Source: Candidatus Reidiella endopervernicosa (GTDB lineage Bacteria; Pseudomonadota; Gammaproteobacteria; GCF-013343005). Taken from it: a DNA stretch of 64,000 nucleotides. Positions within the stretch are counted from its first letter, which is position 1; each line of letters begins with the position of its first letter. The notes under the pieces are model-generated. The model was given only the letters and a program-made list of their open reading frames with translations, was not told the origin of the DNA and did no database searches. The position numbers and the translations under genes are program-made. Of this stretch, positions 17,288-28,411 are shown piece by piece. The stretch spans positions 1,904,501 through 1,968,500 of the forward strand of contig NZ_CP054491.1 of the NCBI RefSeq assembly GCF_013343005.1. Reading direction: 5' to 3'.

Positions 17288-19882
17288 TTGATCTTTCCAC
17301 TACGCATTGTTGTTCCGCTATTGCTGCTGCTCTTTGCAGTGCTTATCAGCGCCTATTCTCTCTGGTACAACATCCCGATTGCGTTGAATGAGGTTGAGCG
17401 CAATTCACGCAACGACCTGGTGCAGCTGATGACGCGTACTCAGGGTACGCTGACCAACAGTTTTCGTGATGGCAATCTGCTCTCCGCCCGTGAGGAGATC
17501 TCACGACTCGGGGCGATCCCCGAAGTGCAAATGGTGGTGCTGGTCGATGATGTCGACACTGTGATTGTCTCGTCTCGCTATGAGATGGTTGGTCGCGGTA
17601 TCGAGGAGGTCGAGTTTGGAGTCAGTGATCAACTGCTCCAGCGTGCGCGCGCCAATCTGGCCGGTTTTGATCTCTGGCTCGATGATAAGCAACGAATGCG
17701 TGCCTACTACCCAGTTTTTCTCGCCACGGTTGGAAATCGTCTTCGACCAGACCGGGTCGGCGTGCTCTATGTCGAGTATGACATTTCAACTAAAAAGGCG
17801 AGGGCAGAGAGTAGCGTTATCCGTCAGGTAGAGCAGTTCTCTCTTTTTAGTGTGGGGCTGGCGATCTTACTAGCGATGCTGTTCCATTTTGGAATGACAC
17901 GTCGCGTCAGTCGGCTGGTCAAACAGGTGGATCGATTCCGTGCCGGTGAGATGGATGCGCGGGTGCACCTGAGCGGTCGTGATGAGCTGGCGAGAATCGG
18001 AGCCGCCTTTGATGCGATGGCCGCAAAGACCTCTGATGACAAGACACGACTCGAAGAACGTGAAGGGCGTCTCCAGGCAATTCTTGATAACGCCGGTGAT
18101 GCGATTATCACCATCGATAGCGAAGGTTTTATCCAGACCTTTAATCCGGCTGCCGAGCAGATTTTTGGTTATACATCGATCGAGATTCTGGGAGTGAATG
18201 TCGATCGCCTGATGCCGGAGCCCTACCACAGCGCTCATCATGGCTACCTCAGTAACTACCTACGTAGTGGCAAGCGGAAAATTATTGGAATCGGTCGAGA
18301 GGTCGAGGCACTTCGTAAAAACGGTGAGGTCTTTCCAATTGATTTGCAGGTGACTGAAATTATGCTTGCCGAAGAGCGTTTTTTCGTCGGTATTATTCGC
18401 GATATCACCGAGCGTAAAAAAATAGAGCGCATGAAGAGTGAGTTCATCTCAACCGTCAGCCATGAGTTACGTACTCCGCTTACCTCCATTCAGGGATCGC
18501 TGGGGCTGATCACTGGAGGTGTGGCTGGTGAGCTTCCACCACAGGTGCAGAGCATGCTCGGTATTGCACAGAAAAATAGCGAGCGACTGATTCGGTTGAT
18601 TAACGATATTCTCGATATCGAGAAAATCGAGTCGGGCAAAATGCTGTTTAAATTCGAACCGCTGGATGTAGTGAAGCTGCTTGAAGTCTCGATTGAATCG
18701 AATCACGGCTATGCAGAGAAACATGGTGTGGAACTGCAACTGGAGCACTCTCTGGATTCGTTGCAGATCAATGTCGACAGTGACCGTTTTAATCAGGTGA
18801 TGGCCAATTTGATCTCCAATGCCGTTAAGTATTCACCTGAACGGGGTGTGGTGCGAATCTGTGCCGAACGAAATCATAATGATGTGTTGATCAGTGTGAT
18901 CGATCAGGGTAGTGGTATCCCTGCTGAGTTTCATGACAAGATATTTATGAAGTTCTCTCAAGCCGATGCCTCGGATACGCGTGAAAAGGGTGGCACTGGT
19001 TTGGGATTGAGTATCGCCAAGGCGATCGTTGAGAAACATGGCGGTGAGATTAGCTTTCGTAGTGAGTCTGGGCAGGGCGCGGTCTTCTACTTCCGCTTAC
19101 CACTCTTCGAGAAAGGGGAGCGCCAGCAAACCGCTGTCGAACCTGTCTGCCTCCGTCAGATACTGTTGTTTGGTTCTGAGCAGAGCTGCTCCGCTGAGTT
19201 TCGCAGGCTGATGGCAGAAGCAAATCTGGAGTGTGAGCTGGAGTCTGAGCTCGACCAGCTATTGAGCAGACTTTCCAGTGGGCGCTATCTGATGTTGCTG
19301 ATCGATCTCGGTTACGCGGGTGGCGATCTGGCTGAGGTGGTGAAGCTTATACGGCGTGATCAACAGCTCGTTCATCTGCCGGTGGTTGCCGTCTCTTCTG
19401 ATACTGAAAAGGGCACTGAGTCACGAGGACTTCCGCTCGATCTGGTCGACTGGATGGAGCGTTCCGTTGAGCCGCAACGTCTGGTCGACTCCATTCGTTC
19501 GAGAATTAATGAATCACAGCACGGCAAGTTTAGAATTCTCCATATTGAGGATGATGTCGATGTGACGGCAGTGGTCTCAGCCGTGCTGCAACCAGAGATG
19601 AGCTACCGTGTGGCGGCCAATGTTGCTGAGGCGCGTAGTGTGTTTTCACAGGAATCGTTCGATCTGGTGATTCTCGATATCGGTCTGCCCGATGGGAGTG
19701 GTGTTGATCTGCTGCCAGAGCTGGTAAATGGTGATGGTCAGCCCATTCCGGTGGTGATCTTTTCGGCCTATGATGCCGATCCGGCGGTGATCAGGCGTGT
19801 GGATGCCAGTCTGGTTAAGTCACGCACAACAAACTCGGAATTGTTGAGTATGATTAGGACTATACTTGGCACCTCAAGATGA
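17288..19882 (+). CDS. hybrid sensor histidine kinase (HAMP-PAS-HisKA-HATPase-REC-REC)
   Basis: An 864-residue inner-membrane kinase. Order: helix 1 (3-25), periplasmic sensor (~26-178), helix 2 (~180-200), HAMP (~200-255), PAS (~258-375, LQAILDNAGDAIITID), HisKA with VSHELRTPL (H ~393), HATPase with NLISNAVKYSPE (~506) and GGTGLGLSIA (~568), a degenerate receiver (~620-745), and a receiver at the C-terminus (~750-860) with ILHIEDDVDVT and the phospho-Asp in VILDIGLPDGSG. It starts at TTG with AAGGGTG upstream, since no ATG fits the signal helix. It sits between its likely binding-protein partner and three response regulators. Confidence 0.9.
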   Translation: MIFPLRIVVPLLLLLFAVLISAYSLWYNIPIALNEVERNSRNDLVQLMTRTQGTLTNSFRDGNLLSAREEISRLGAIPEVQMVVLVDDVDTVIVSSRYEMVGRGIEEVEFGVSDQLLQRARANLAGFDLWLDDKQRMRAYYPVFLATVGNRLRPDRVGVLYVEYDISTKKARAESSVIRQVEQFSLFSVGLAILLAMLFHFGMTRRVSRLVKQVDRFRAGEMDARVHLSGRDELARIGAAFDAMAAKTSDDKTRLEEREGRLQAILDNAGDAIITIDSEGFIQTFNPAAEQIFGYTSIEILGVNVDRLMPEPYHSAHHGYLSNYLRSGKRKIIGIGREVEALRKNGEVFPIDLQVTEIMLAEERFFVGIIRDITERKKIERMKSEFISTVSHELRTPLTSIQGSLGLITGGVAGELPPQVQSMLGIAQKNSERLIRLINDILDIEKIESGKMLFKFEPLDVVKLLEVSIESNHGYAEKHGVELQLEHSLDSLQINVDSDRFNQVMANLISNAVKYSPERGVVRICAERNHNDVLISVIDQGSGIPAEFHDKIFMKFSQADASDTREKGGTGLGLSIAKAIVEKHGGEISFRSESGQGAVFYFRLPLFEKGERQQTAVEPVCLRQILLFGSEQSCSAEFRRLMAEANLECELESELDQLLSRLSSGRYLMLLIDLGYAGGDLAEVVKLIRRDQQLVHLPVVAVSSDTEKGTESRGLPLDLVDWMERSVEPQRLVDSIRSRINESQHGKFRILHIEDDVDVTAVVSAVLQPEMSYRVAANVAEARSVFSQESFDLVILDIGLPDGSGVDLLPELVNGDGQPIPVVIFSAYDADPAVIRRVDASLVKSRTTNSELLSMIRTILGTSR

Positions 19883-19915
19883 AGAATATAATAACGGCTT
19901 AGAAAGGACGGAGTG

Positions 19916-20305
19916 ATGTCTGAGAGCTTGCTAGAGAAAATTATGTTGGTTGAAGATGAACCCGATATCCAGGCCGTTGCGCAGTTGGCACTGGAAGCGG
20001 TGGGTGGCTTTACCGTCGAGGTGTGTAACTCGGGTGGAGAAGCGCTTGATCGGGTGGCTGAGGAGATACCCGATCTGATTCTCTGTGATGTGATGATGCC
20101 GGGTATGGATGGCCCTGAGATGCTATCCAATCTGCGTAGCAATCCAGACTACTCAACCATCCCATTTATCTTTATGACCGCCAAGGTCCAGCCTCACGAG
20201 GTGGCGCAGTACAAAGAGATGGGCGCGATCGATGTGATCGCCAAGCCATTTGATCCGATGACGCTGGCTGAACATGTCCGCGAGATCTGGAGCCGTGACC
20301 ACTGA
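19916..20305 (+). CDS. stand-alone CheY-like receiver domain protein
   Basis: A 129-residue single receiver domain: acidic pair in VEDEPDI, phospho-Asp in LILCDVMMPGMDG, threonine in FIFMTAKV and lysine in VIAKPFDP. No output domain. It begins 33 bp after the hybrid kinase and is probably a phosphotransfer intermediate in this relay or acts on another protein. ATG at 19916 is preferred over GTG at 19913; GGACGG lies upstream. Confidence 0.9.
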   Translation: MSESLLEKIMLVEDEPDIQAVAQLALEAVGGFTVEVCNSGGEALDRVAEEIPDLILCDVMMPGMDGPEMLSNLRSNPDYSTIPFIFMTAKVQPHEVAQYKEMGAIDVIAKPFDPMTLAEHVREIWSRDH

Positions 20306-20370
20306 GGTGGTTGAACTCATCTATACTGATTTGCGACTGATGATCGCAGTAAATAGGGAAAGGAAAGGGC

Positions 20371-21450
20371 ATGATTGATGAGACGTTGAAGAGTGCGCGC
20401 ATTCTTATCGTCGATGACGAGCCAGTTAACGTGAAGTTGCTGGAGAAGATTCTCGCCTCTGCGGGCTATACCTGCGTGATGAGTACCAACGACCCGCGTG
20501 AGGTCGAACAGCTCTATACCGATACATCCCCCGATCTGATTCTGCTCGACATCAATATGCCGTATATGGATGGCTTTGATGTAATGACGCGTCTCAATGA
20601 GATCGAGGTGGATAGTTATCTGCCAATTCTTGTTCTGACCGCGCAGACCGATCAGAAAACCCGAATCAGGGCGTTGGAGTCGGGTGCCAAAGATTTTGCC
20701 ACCAAGCCGTTTGATCGTGCTGAAATACTCAACCGTATTCGCAATATGCTTGAGGTGCGTACTCTGCATAATCAGGTGCGTAACCAGAATCGTATTCTGG
20801 AGCAGAAAGTCACAGATCGTACCCGCGAATTGTTCGAGACGAGAATGGAGATTATTCGTCGACTCGGTCGTGCTGCGGAGTATCGAGATAACGAGACCGG
20901 TCTGCACATCATCCGCATGAGTAAATACTCGCAACAGCTGGCACTCGCCTACGGGATGGATGACAAGGCTGCGGAGATGGTGCTCAATGCCAGCCCAATG
21001 CACGATGTTGGGAAAATCGGAATTCCCGATCGCATTCTCCTCAAGCCCGGAAAGCTTGATGCCGATGAGTGGCACACCATGCAGAGCCACGCTGCAATCG
21101 GTGCCGAACTGCTTGCTGGGCACGATTCAGAATTGATGCATATGGCCTCAATGATTGCCGAAACTCACCATGAGAAATTTGATGGTAGCGGTTATCCCAA
21201 GGGGCTCGCGGGGGAGGAGATCCCGCTGGTTGGAAGAATCGTTGTGGTATGCGATGTATTCGATGCACTCACCTCCGCGCGTCCTTATAAAAAGGCGTGG
21301 AGTGTTCAGGAGGCGTTTGATGAGATTGAGCGTACCAAGGGTAAACACTTTGACCCACAGCTGGTTGATCTCTTCTTCTCAATTCAGGATGTCATTCTTG
21401 AAATTAAGGAGCTTTATGCTGAACCAGAACTGGAGCAGGCGGTCTCCTGA
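20371..21450 (+). CDS. response regulator with HD-GYP cyclic-di-GMP phosphodiesterase domain (RpfG-like)
   Basis: A 359-residue cytosolic protein. The receiver (~8-125) has VDDEP, phospho-Asp in LILLDINMPYMDG and TKPFDRAE. A coiled-coil linker leads to an HD-GYP domain (~165-345) with HDVGKIGIPD and the HHEKFDGSGYP block, so both metal-binding and GYP motifs are intact. HD-GYP domains hydrolyse cyclic-di-GMP. Within the operon this gives the kinase one output that lowers the messenger, while the next gene (GGDEF) raises it. AGGAAAGG precedes the ATG. Confidence 0.92.
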   Translation: MIDETLKSARILIVDDEPVNVKLLEKILASAGYTCVMSTNDPREVEQLYTDTSPDLILLDINMPYMDGFDVMTRLNEIEVDSYLPILVLTAQTDQKTRIRALESGAKDFATKPFDRAEILNRIRNMLEVRTLHNQVRNQNRILEQKVTDRTRELFETRMEIIRRLGRAAEYRDNETGLHIIRMSKYSQQLALAYGMDDKAAEMVLNASPMHDVGKIGIPDRILLKPGKLDADEWHTMQSHAAIGAELLAGHDSELMHMASMIAETHHEKFDGSGYPKGLAGEEIPLVGRIVVVCDVFDALTSARPYKKAWSVQEAFDEIERTKGKHFDPQLVDLFFSIQDVILEIKELYAEPELEQAVS

Positions 21451-21461
21451 AGTGAGCAGTG

Positions 21462-23143
21462 ATGGGTAGCGCATCCGAATCGATAGAAGAGCGCCTTAAG
21501 GCACTACATATCAACTATCTGCAGGGGCTACCTGCAAAGTTCGCTGTGATCGACGATCAGTGGCGTAAATTATGTGAGTCGCCCAAGAGTCACGAACGCT
21601 TAACTGAACTACACCGTTCAACCCACACCATGGCTGGCTCGGGTGCCACATTTGGCTGCCCGGAGGTTGGTAGCGCGGCGCGTAACATCGAATCCAATAT
21701 CCGTCTCTTGATCGAGAGTGATCAGCCGCTTGACGAGCAGAAGGTCAATGAGATTGAAACCCTGATAGATCGTCTCAAGGAGGAGATTGATGCTGTTACT
21801 TCACGTGGTTGGCAAGAGGGTGAAAGTATCGAAACGCTGGTGGCCGAGGTGCCATCCGAGAGTGAGCATGACGAGCAGGGTGACGATGAGGGTAGTCGAG
21901 GGCTGATCTATCTGCTTGAACAGGATGAGCCACTGAGCAAAGAGATCGCGCTGCAGATCGTGCAGTTTGGTCACCAGATTCGCTGCTTCAAACATCCGGA
22001 TGCACTGCGGAGTGCGGTCCTTGAGCAGGTTCCGCAGATCGTTATCGCGGACCTATCCTCATTTGGCTCTGAGCAGTCTGGCGTCGATGCAATCCATCAG
22101 ATGCAGGAACACCTCTCCGAGCCGGTCCCGGTTATCTTTGTCTCGGAGAAGAGCGAGATGCATGCACGGCTTGAGTCGGTCAGGGCTGGTGGGGCAGCCT
22201 TCTTTACTAAACCTCTCGATATCGCGATTCTGATTGATCGTTTGGATCAGATTGGTCGTGAAGGTGGGGAAGAACCATTCCGTATATTGATTGTGGATGA
22301 CTCCGTATCACAATCGAAATACTACGCCATGATTCTTCAACAGCATGGCATGATTACCAAGGTGGTAAACAACCCTATCGAGGTGCTTGAGCCTATTCAA
22401 GAGCTCAATCCCGATCTGATTCTGATCGATATGTATATGCCCGAATGCAATGGCCTGGAGCTGGCTAAGGTGATCCGGCAACTCAATGAGTGTGTCAGCC
22501 TGCCAATTGTATTTCTCTCCTCGGAAACGAGTGTCGACAAACAGCTGGTGGCTATGAGTCAGGGTGGTGATGACTTTCTCACCAAACCGATCAAGCCGAA
22601 CCATCTGATCTCTGCTGTGACCAGCCGAGTGCAGCGCTACCGAACCATCCGCTCAATGATGCTGCGCGATAGCCTGACGGGACTTTACAACCATACGACC
22701 ATAAAAGAGCAGTTGAAGAATGCGTTGCACCGCGCAGAACGCCATGATGGCGTCGTCAGTTTCGCAATGATCGATATCGATAACTTTAAGTCGGTAAATG
22801 ATACCTACGGACATCCTGTGGGAGATCGAGTGATCAAGAGCCTGTCGCGCCTGTTGCAACAGCGCATGCGTCGCTCCGATCTGGTGGGGCGTTATGGTGG
22901 TGAAGAGTTTGCCGTCATCTTGCCTAACACTGACAAACAGACGGCGGTACGGGTACTCGATTCTGTGCGAGAGGTGTTTTCAAAAATGCAGCACAGTGCC
23001 GAGCAGGGGAGTTTAATGTCACCTTCAGTGCCGGTGTTGCCAGCTTCCCAGAATATGAAAGCGCTTCTCTTCTGAGTGAAGCGGCAGACCGCGCCCTTTA
23101 CGAGGCTAAGCATGCCGGTCGTAACCAAATTGTGAAGGGGTAA
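21462..23143 (+). CDS. HPt-REC-REC-GGDEF diguanylate cyclase, one frameshift near the end
   Basis: A multi-domain cytosolic regulator of about 560 residues. Order: histidine phosphotransfer domain (~1-115, HRSTHTMAGSGATFG, His ~56), a weakly conserved receiver (~145-265), a canonical receiver (~275-395, ILIVDDS and LILIDMYMPECNG), and GGDEF (~405-560) with RYGGEEFAVIL. The frame breaks near 23010: the run GGGG should be GGGGG to continue EFNVTFSAGVASFPEY, after which the standard C-terminus (LYEAKHAGRNQIVKG) reaches TAA at 23143. As given, the frame ends early at 23075. A homopolymer miscall is the simplest explanation. ATG follows a GTG and lies 11 bp after the HD-GYP gene. Confidence 0.85.
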
Positions 23144-23153
23144 GCAGTCGTCG

Positions 23154-23759
23154 ATGAAGAAGGAGTTTGAAGTCGTTGAAAAGCGTGTGCTCTATGATGG
23201 TTTTTTCAAACTCGAGGGGTATCGACTTAAACACACCCTGTTTGAAGGGGGCTGGAGCCGCGAACTCTATCGTGAACTACTCGAACGCGGTCATGCCGCT
23301 GCCGTCCTGCTCTACGATCCAAAGCTCGACAGTGTGGTGTTGATCGAACAGTTTCGTATCGGTGCACTCAATGCTCCCAACGGTCCCTGGTTGATGGAGG
23401 TTGTGGCTGGCATGGTAGAGCCGGGTGAGCCGGTGGAGGAACTGGTCAAACGCGAGGCGGAGGAGGAGGCCGGCTGCAAGGTCGAGGAACTCGAAACCAT
23501 CTGCGACTATTTTGTCAGTCCCGGCGGAGCCTCAGAGATTATCTCGCTCTTCTGTGGGCGAGTTGATGCCAGTGGAGCTGGTGGAGTTTATGGTTTGGAG
23601 CACGAAGGGGAGGATATTTGTGCGCTGGTCGTTGACTTCGATGAGGCGATGGAGTGGTTGAAACAGGGCAAGATCGATTCGGCCAGCCCTATCATCGCGA
23701 TGCAGTGGCTGGCGCTAAATCGTGAAGCGCTACGGGAGCGGTGGTTGAGAGATAGGTAG
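23154..23759 (+). CDS. nudF: Nudix hydrolase, ADP-ribose pyrophosphatase (NudF-like)
   Basis: A 201-residue cytosolic Nudix enzyme that splits ADP-ribose or related nucleoside diphosphate sugars into AMP and sugar phosphate. The Nudix box begins GMVEPGEPVEELVKRE and ends with EEEAGC (~residues 85-107), and the N-terminal sheet (LFEGGWSRELYRELLERG) matches ADP-ribose pyrophosphatases. Length fits NudF (~200). It begins 10 bp after the GGDEF gene and so is probably cotranscribed with the signalling operon, though functionally separate. Confidence 0.85.
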   Translation: MKKEFEVVEKRVLYDGFFKLEGYRLKHTLFEGGWSRELYRELLERGHAAAVLLYDPKLDSVVLIEQFRIGALNAPNGPWLMEVVAGMVEPGEPVEELVKREAEEEAGCKVEELETICDYFVSPGGASEIISLFCGRVDASGAGGVYGLEHEGEDICALVVDFDEAMEWLKQGKIDSASPIIAMQWLALNREALRERWLRDR

Positions 23760-23777
23760 TGGGTGACAGTATGTTAC

Positions 23778-23808
23778 GTAGCCCGGATGAAACAGAGTGT
23801 AATCCGGG
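23778..23808. repeat. REP-like palindrome
   Basis: GTAGCCCGGAT...ATCCGGG forms a 7-bp stem with a short loop and matches the common gammaproteobacterial REP-like palindrome (CCCGGAT/ATCCGGG), here between two convergent genes. It may also act as a transcription barrier at this convergent junction. Confidence 0.6.
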
Positions 23809-23822
23809 TGCAAGGCCTCTAT

Positions 23823-24896
23823 CTAACCGCCTCAACGAGAATCTCGATCCGCTGCTGTGACCAGCCGCGTGCGGCGGTGCTGTAGAGGGTTCCGCCACGA
23901 GCGCGTTCGATCTCATCCAGATTGGCACCGATCTCCATCCACTCACCGAGCCGACCACTCATGTGGCTCTCCAATTCCTGCGCTGACCGCCATGGAGAGC
24001 GAAGTGAGGGCGGTTAGTCCCGATAGTCGACGCCGTCTGCCTATTCGTAGTTGAGAGCGCGAGCGGACGACGAAGAAGATGCAGCAGCGGCTTTATGTCG
24101 GCGTAGAGTCACTGAGGGAGTTGTGTAGAGCCGCGAAGAGGTGATTACGCAACGTACGCAGGACGGTCGGGGCGCCGAAGGCATAAACGGTCGCGTTAAG
24201 TTTTGCTGTTTGCTTGGGCTTGGATGCCCAAAACAAACTTTCGCAAAAATAGCGACTCCCCGGTTTTCGGATCACGCCACCACTGCCCATCGACTGACGC
24301 TGAGGTGCAATGGTCAAGGTGACTCCCTCACTGCCAGAGCGGCGTGCCATTACCTCAAAGCCGGTCATCACATCCTGATAACGGATCCGTTTCTGTACCG
24401 AGGTTCCCCACGGGGTCTGATCGACGCGCTGCTCACCCACCGGGATTGATCGACCCACCAGGATATGACCCCAGTGTCCTTCAAGCAGCCGTAGCTGCTG
24501 CATCGTAGGTGTGTTGGAGCGGTTGCGGGTGTTGTAGCTGCGAATTTGAGCATTGCCGGTCACACGCCCATCACGGCTGTTGAACTGAATCGATTTTTGG
24601 TCGCCGCTATTGGCCATGCGCTGTCGGGCACCCTGGCGGACGATAATCACAAACTGCTGCGGTATCAGGTCGAGCTTTTTGATGACCTCCTTTAGTTCGT
24701 TGAGCCGTTCTGGTGTGGCACGCAGGATCAGTTGATAACCCATGCCGCTGATCTGTTCGGGTGAATCGATGAACTTCTTCAGCTGCGGTAACAGATTCTC
24801 CGCGCTCTGGTACTTGAGCGGGATCACCTCGATCTGAGTCGAAGCGGCACTGAGCATCAGTGGAAAGAGCAGCAGTAACAGCAGAAAGCGCTTCAT
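23823..24896 (-). pseudogene. secretin N-domain (type II/III secretion short domain) protein, split by repeat copy 5
   Basis: Signal peptide MKRFLLLLLLFPLMLSA is followed by a secretin_N-like short domain (IEVIPLKYQSAENLLPQLKKF, LILRATPERLNELKEVI), then a beta-rich region resembling secretin tails (HWGHILVGRSIPV, YQDVMTGFEV). Repeat copy 5 interrupts it after GVIRKP. Removing one unit gives CGAAAACCG-CAGGAATTG in frame, continuing QELESHMSGRLGEWMEIG... to RIEILVEAVR and the stop at 23823; total would be ~264 residues. It is too short to be a full pore-forming secretin and is probably a periplasmic protein of unknown role. It overlaps the upstream gene by 4 bp (ATGA). Confidence 0.8.
23982..24261 (-). 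repeat. ~280-bp hairpin-ended repeat, copy 5, inside secretin-domain gene
   Basis: Same orientation as the host gene. Distal stem GTTTG/CAAAC. Host flanks rejoin exactly in frame, with only the dinucleotide CG shared by both junctions. Confidence 0.93.
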
Positions 24897-25411
24897 AGGT
24901 GAAGCCTCCGTAGTTCAGGGTGGGGCTGGCTCTTCTCCCAGACCTGGGTGAAGGTATGGATCAATTCGCGGCCACGCATGGGTGCGTTGAAGTTGGCAGT
25001 ACCTTCGTAGCGGCTTGCCAGCTGGCGATGGATAACCCCGCGTCCATCGACGACCAGAAATGCCTCGTTAAGGGTGTGAAAATCGGAGTGGATCTCGCGG
25101 AGTTCGATGGAACTGCTGAGGCGACGAAACAGGTCGACCAGACGGTGACCGTGTTTGATCGCATAGGTGGGATCGCGGAAGAGGATCTGAACGGTGGTGA
25201 AGCGGCTGTAGATTACCAGCTCCTTAACGGCGCTGACAAACTCGTCGTTGTCGTAGATCTGCGGTTCAATATCGTGGCTGAAGATGTGCAGAGTGCGGCG
25301 TGCCTGGCTGACCATCTGTGTGGCGGCAACTCGATTCTGTTCACTACTCTGCAGCTCAATATCCTCACCCCCTTCGCCGAGGGTGAGGCCATCAAGAAAT
25401 GGTTCTGACAT
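24893..25411 (-). CDS. phospholipase D-like protein (DUF7931-type)
   Basis: A 172-residue protein beginning MSEPFLDGLTLGEGG. The block MVSQARRTLHIFSHDIEPQIYD and later GVIHRQLASRYEGTANF resemble the PLD-like DUF7931 family, often found fused to or beside acetyltransferases in gammaproteobacteria; classical HKD motifs are not evident. Function unknown. The internal ATG at 25411 is chosen for its ribosome site (CGAGGC upstream) and family start. It lies downstream of purB and overlaps the next gene by 4 bp, so translation is probably coupled. Confidence 0.6.
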   Translation of the reverse strand: MSEPFLDGLTLGEGGEDIELQSSEQNRVAATQMVSQARRTLHIFSHDIEPQIYDNDEFVSAVKELVIYSRFTTVQILFRDPTYAIKHGHRLVDLFRRLSSSIELREIHSDFHTLNEAFLVVDGRGVIHRQLASRYEGTANFNAPMRGRELIHTFTQVWEKSQPHPELRRLHL

Positions 25412-25475
25412 TCCGTGCCTCGTGATTGTTATGGGAAAACTCAAGCTCCATAACAGTCAGTCTAGCGGGTTGGTG

Positions 25476-26905
<1,430 letters not shown>

Positions 26906-27039
26906 TCAAATTGAGGCCATATCAGACTCGAGAAAACATCACTAATAGTGTTTAATATATGCCACCCTTTACAGTGACCGTCGGTAGCTCGGATAGAGCT
27001 GTAACGCAGGTCAACAATAAGAATGGATTGTGACGATAG

Positions 27040-28309
27040 ATGACAGATTCTCAGGAGACACCCTCGGTTCTACTGGTCGATGATCAGGAGATGGTCGCGC
27101 ACCTGATTCGCGACATGTTATCGAACGATCCCGAGGTCGCCTTTCACTACTGTCAGGAGGCAACCAGTGCGATTGCGATGGCGAGTGAGGTGGGTGCTAC
27201 CACCATTCTGCTCGATCTGGTGATGCCCGATGTTGATGGCATGATGTTACTGAAGTATTTCCGAGCCAATCCTGCCACCCGTGATGTACCGATTATCGTG
27301 CTTTCCAGCCGTGAGCAGCCGGAAACTAAACGCAACGCCTTTCAGCCCGGGAGTCGCTATTTTTGCGAAAGTTTGTTTTGGGCATCCAAGCCCAAGCAAA
27401 CAGCAAAAACTTAACGCGACCGTTTATGCCTACGGCGCCCCGACGTCCTGCGTTCGTTGCGTAATCACCTCTTCGCGGCTCTACACAACTCCCTCAGTGA
27501 CTCTACGCCGACATAAAGCCGCTGCTGCATCTTCTTCGTCGTCCGCTCGCGCTCTCAACTACGAATAGGCAGACGGCGTCGACTATCGGGGACTAACCGC
27601 CCTCACTTCGCTCTCCATGGCGGTCAGCGTCGGTGCCACCGACTATCTGGTTAAACCGCCTGAGCAGATCGAGCTGATCGCCCGTGTGCGATCCCACTTC
27701 CGCCAGTATCTTGACCGCAAAGAGCGTGATGCGGCGCTGCAGGAGCTGCAGTCGGCTCAGCAGGAGCTGGAGCGGATGAACGAAGAGCTGAAGAAGCTCT
27801 CGCTCACCGATGCCCTGACCAGTGTTCCTAATCGTCGCTACTTCGATGAGAGCATGGAGCGCGAGTTCAGTCGTGCGCAACGCGACCAGCATGAGATCTC
27901 GGTCATCATGATCGATATCGACAACTTCAAGAAGTACAACGACAGCTACGGTCACCTCGAGGGTGACAGCTGCCTGCAGCTGGTGGCCAAGGCGATGAGT
28001 GACGCGGTTAAACGTCCCACCGATACCATCGCCCGTTACGGTGGTGAAGAGTTCTCGATTCTGCTGCCCGAGACACCCCTCGAGGGTGCCAAAGAGGTGG
28101 CTGAGGTGGTTCGAGCCGCCGTTGAGGCACTCGGCATCGAACATAAAGAGAATCCCCCCGGTGTGGTTACCGTGAGTCTCGGAGTTGCCACCGTTATTCC
28201 AGATAATGAAAATATAAATAAGCCGGTTAGTTTCGTTAATCTTGCTGATAAAGCGCTCTATAACGCCAAGGAGACGGGTCGTAACCGCTTCGTGGCAGCG
28301 GGCGATTAG
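27040..28309 (+). pseudogene. WspR/PleD-like response regulator REC-GGDEF, split by repeat copy 6
   Basis: A cytosolic diguanylate cyclase response regulator. Receiver: VDDQEMVAHLI, phospho-Asp in ILLDLVMPDVDG, SSREQPETKRNAFQ, and after the insertion VGATDYLVKPPEQIEL. Then a coiled-coil stalk (RDAALQELQSAQQELERMN) and GGDEF (~170-325) with RYGGEEFSILL; the inhibitory-site RxxD is not obvious. Repeat copy 6 lies between ...NAFQP and VGATDY; precise removal keeps the frame (TTTCAGCCC-GTCGGTGCC). As it stands the receiver is truncated, while the downstream half could be re-initiated from an ATG at the end of the repeat that is in frame. Confidence 0.87.
27349..27628 (+). repeat. ~280-bp hairpin-ended repeat, copy 6, inside WspR-like gene
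   Basis: Same orientation as host. Distal stem GTTTG/CAAAC. It ends CCATGGCGGTCAGC directly joined to the host codon GTC, so MAVS is in frame with VGATDYL. Confidence 0.93.
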
Positions 28310-28411
28310 TCAATAATCCCCAGTTTTATTGCCCGTTCTGGGCACAGGCACCTCAACAGGGTAGAATCACCCTTTTTAATACCCGACTATTCTTATCAGG
28401 TGAATAAATAG

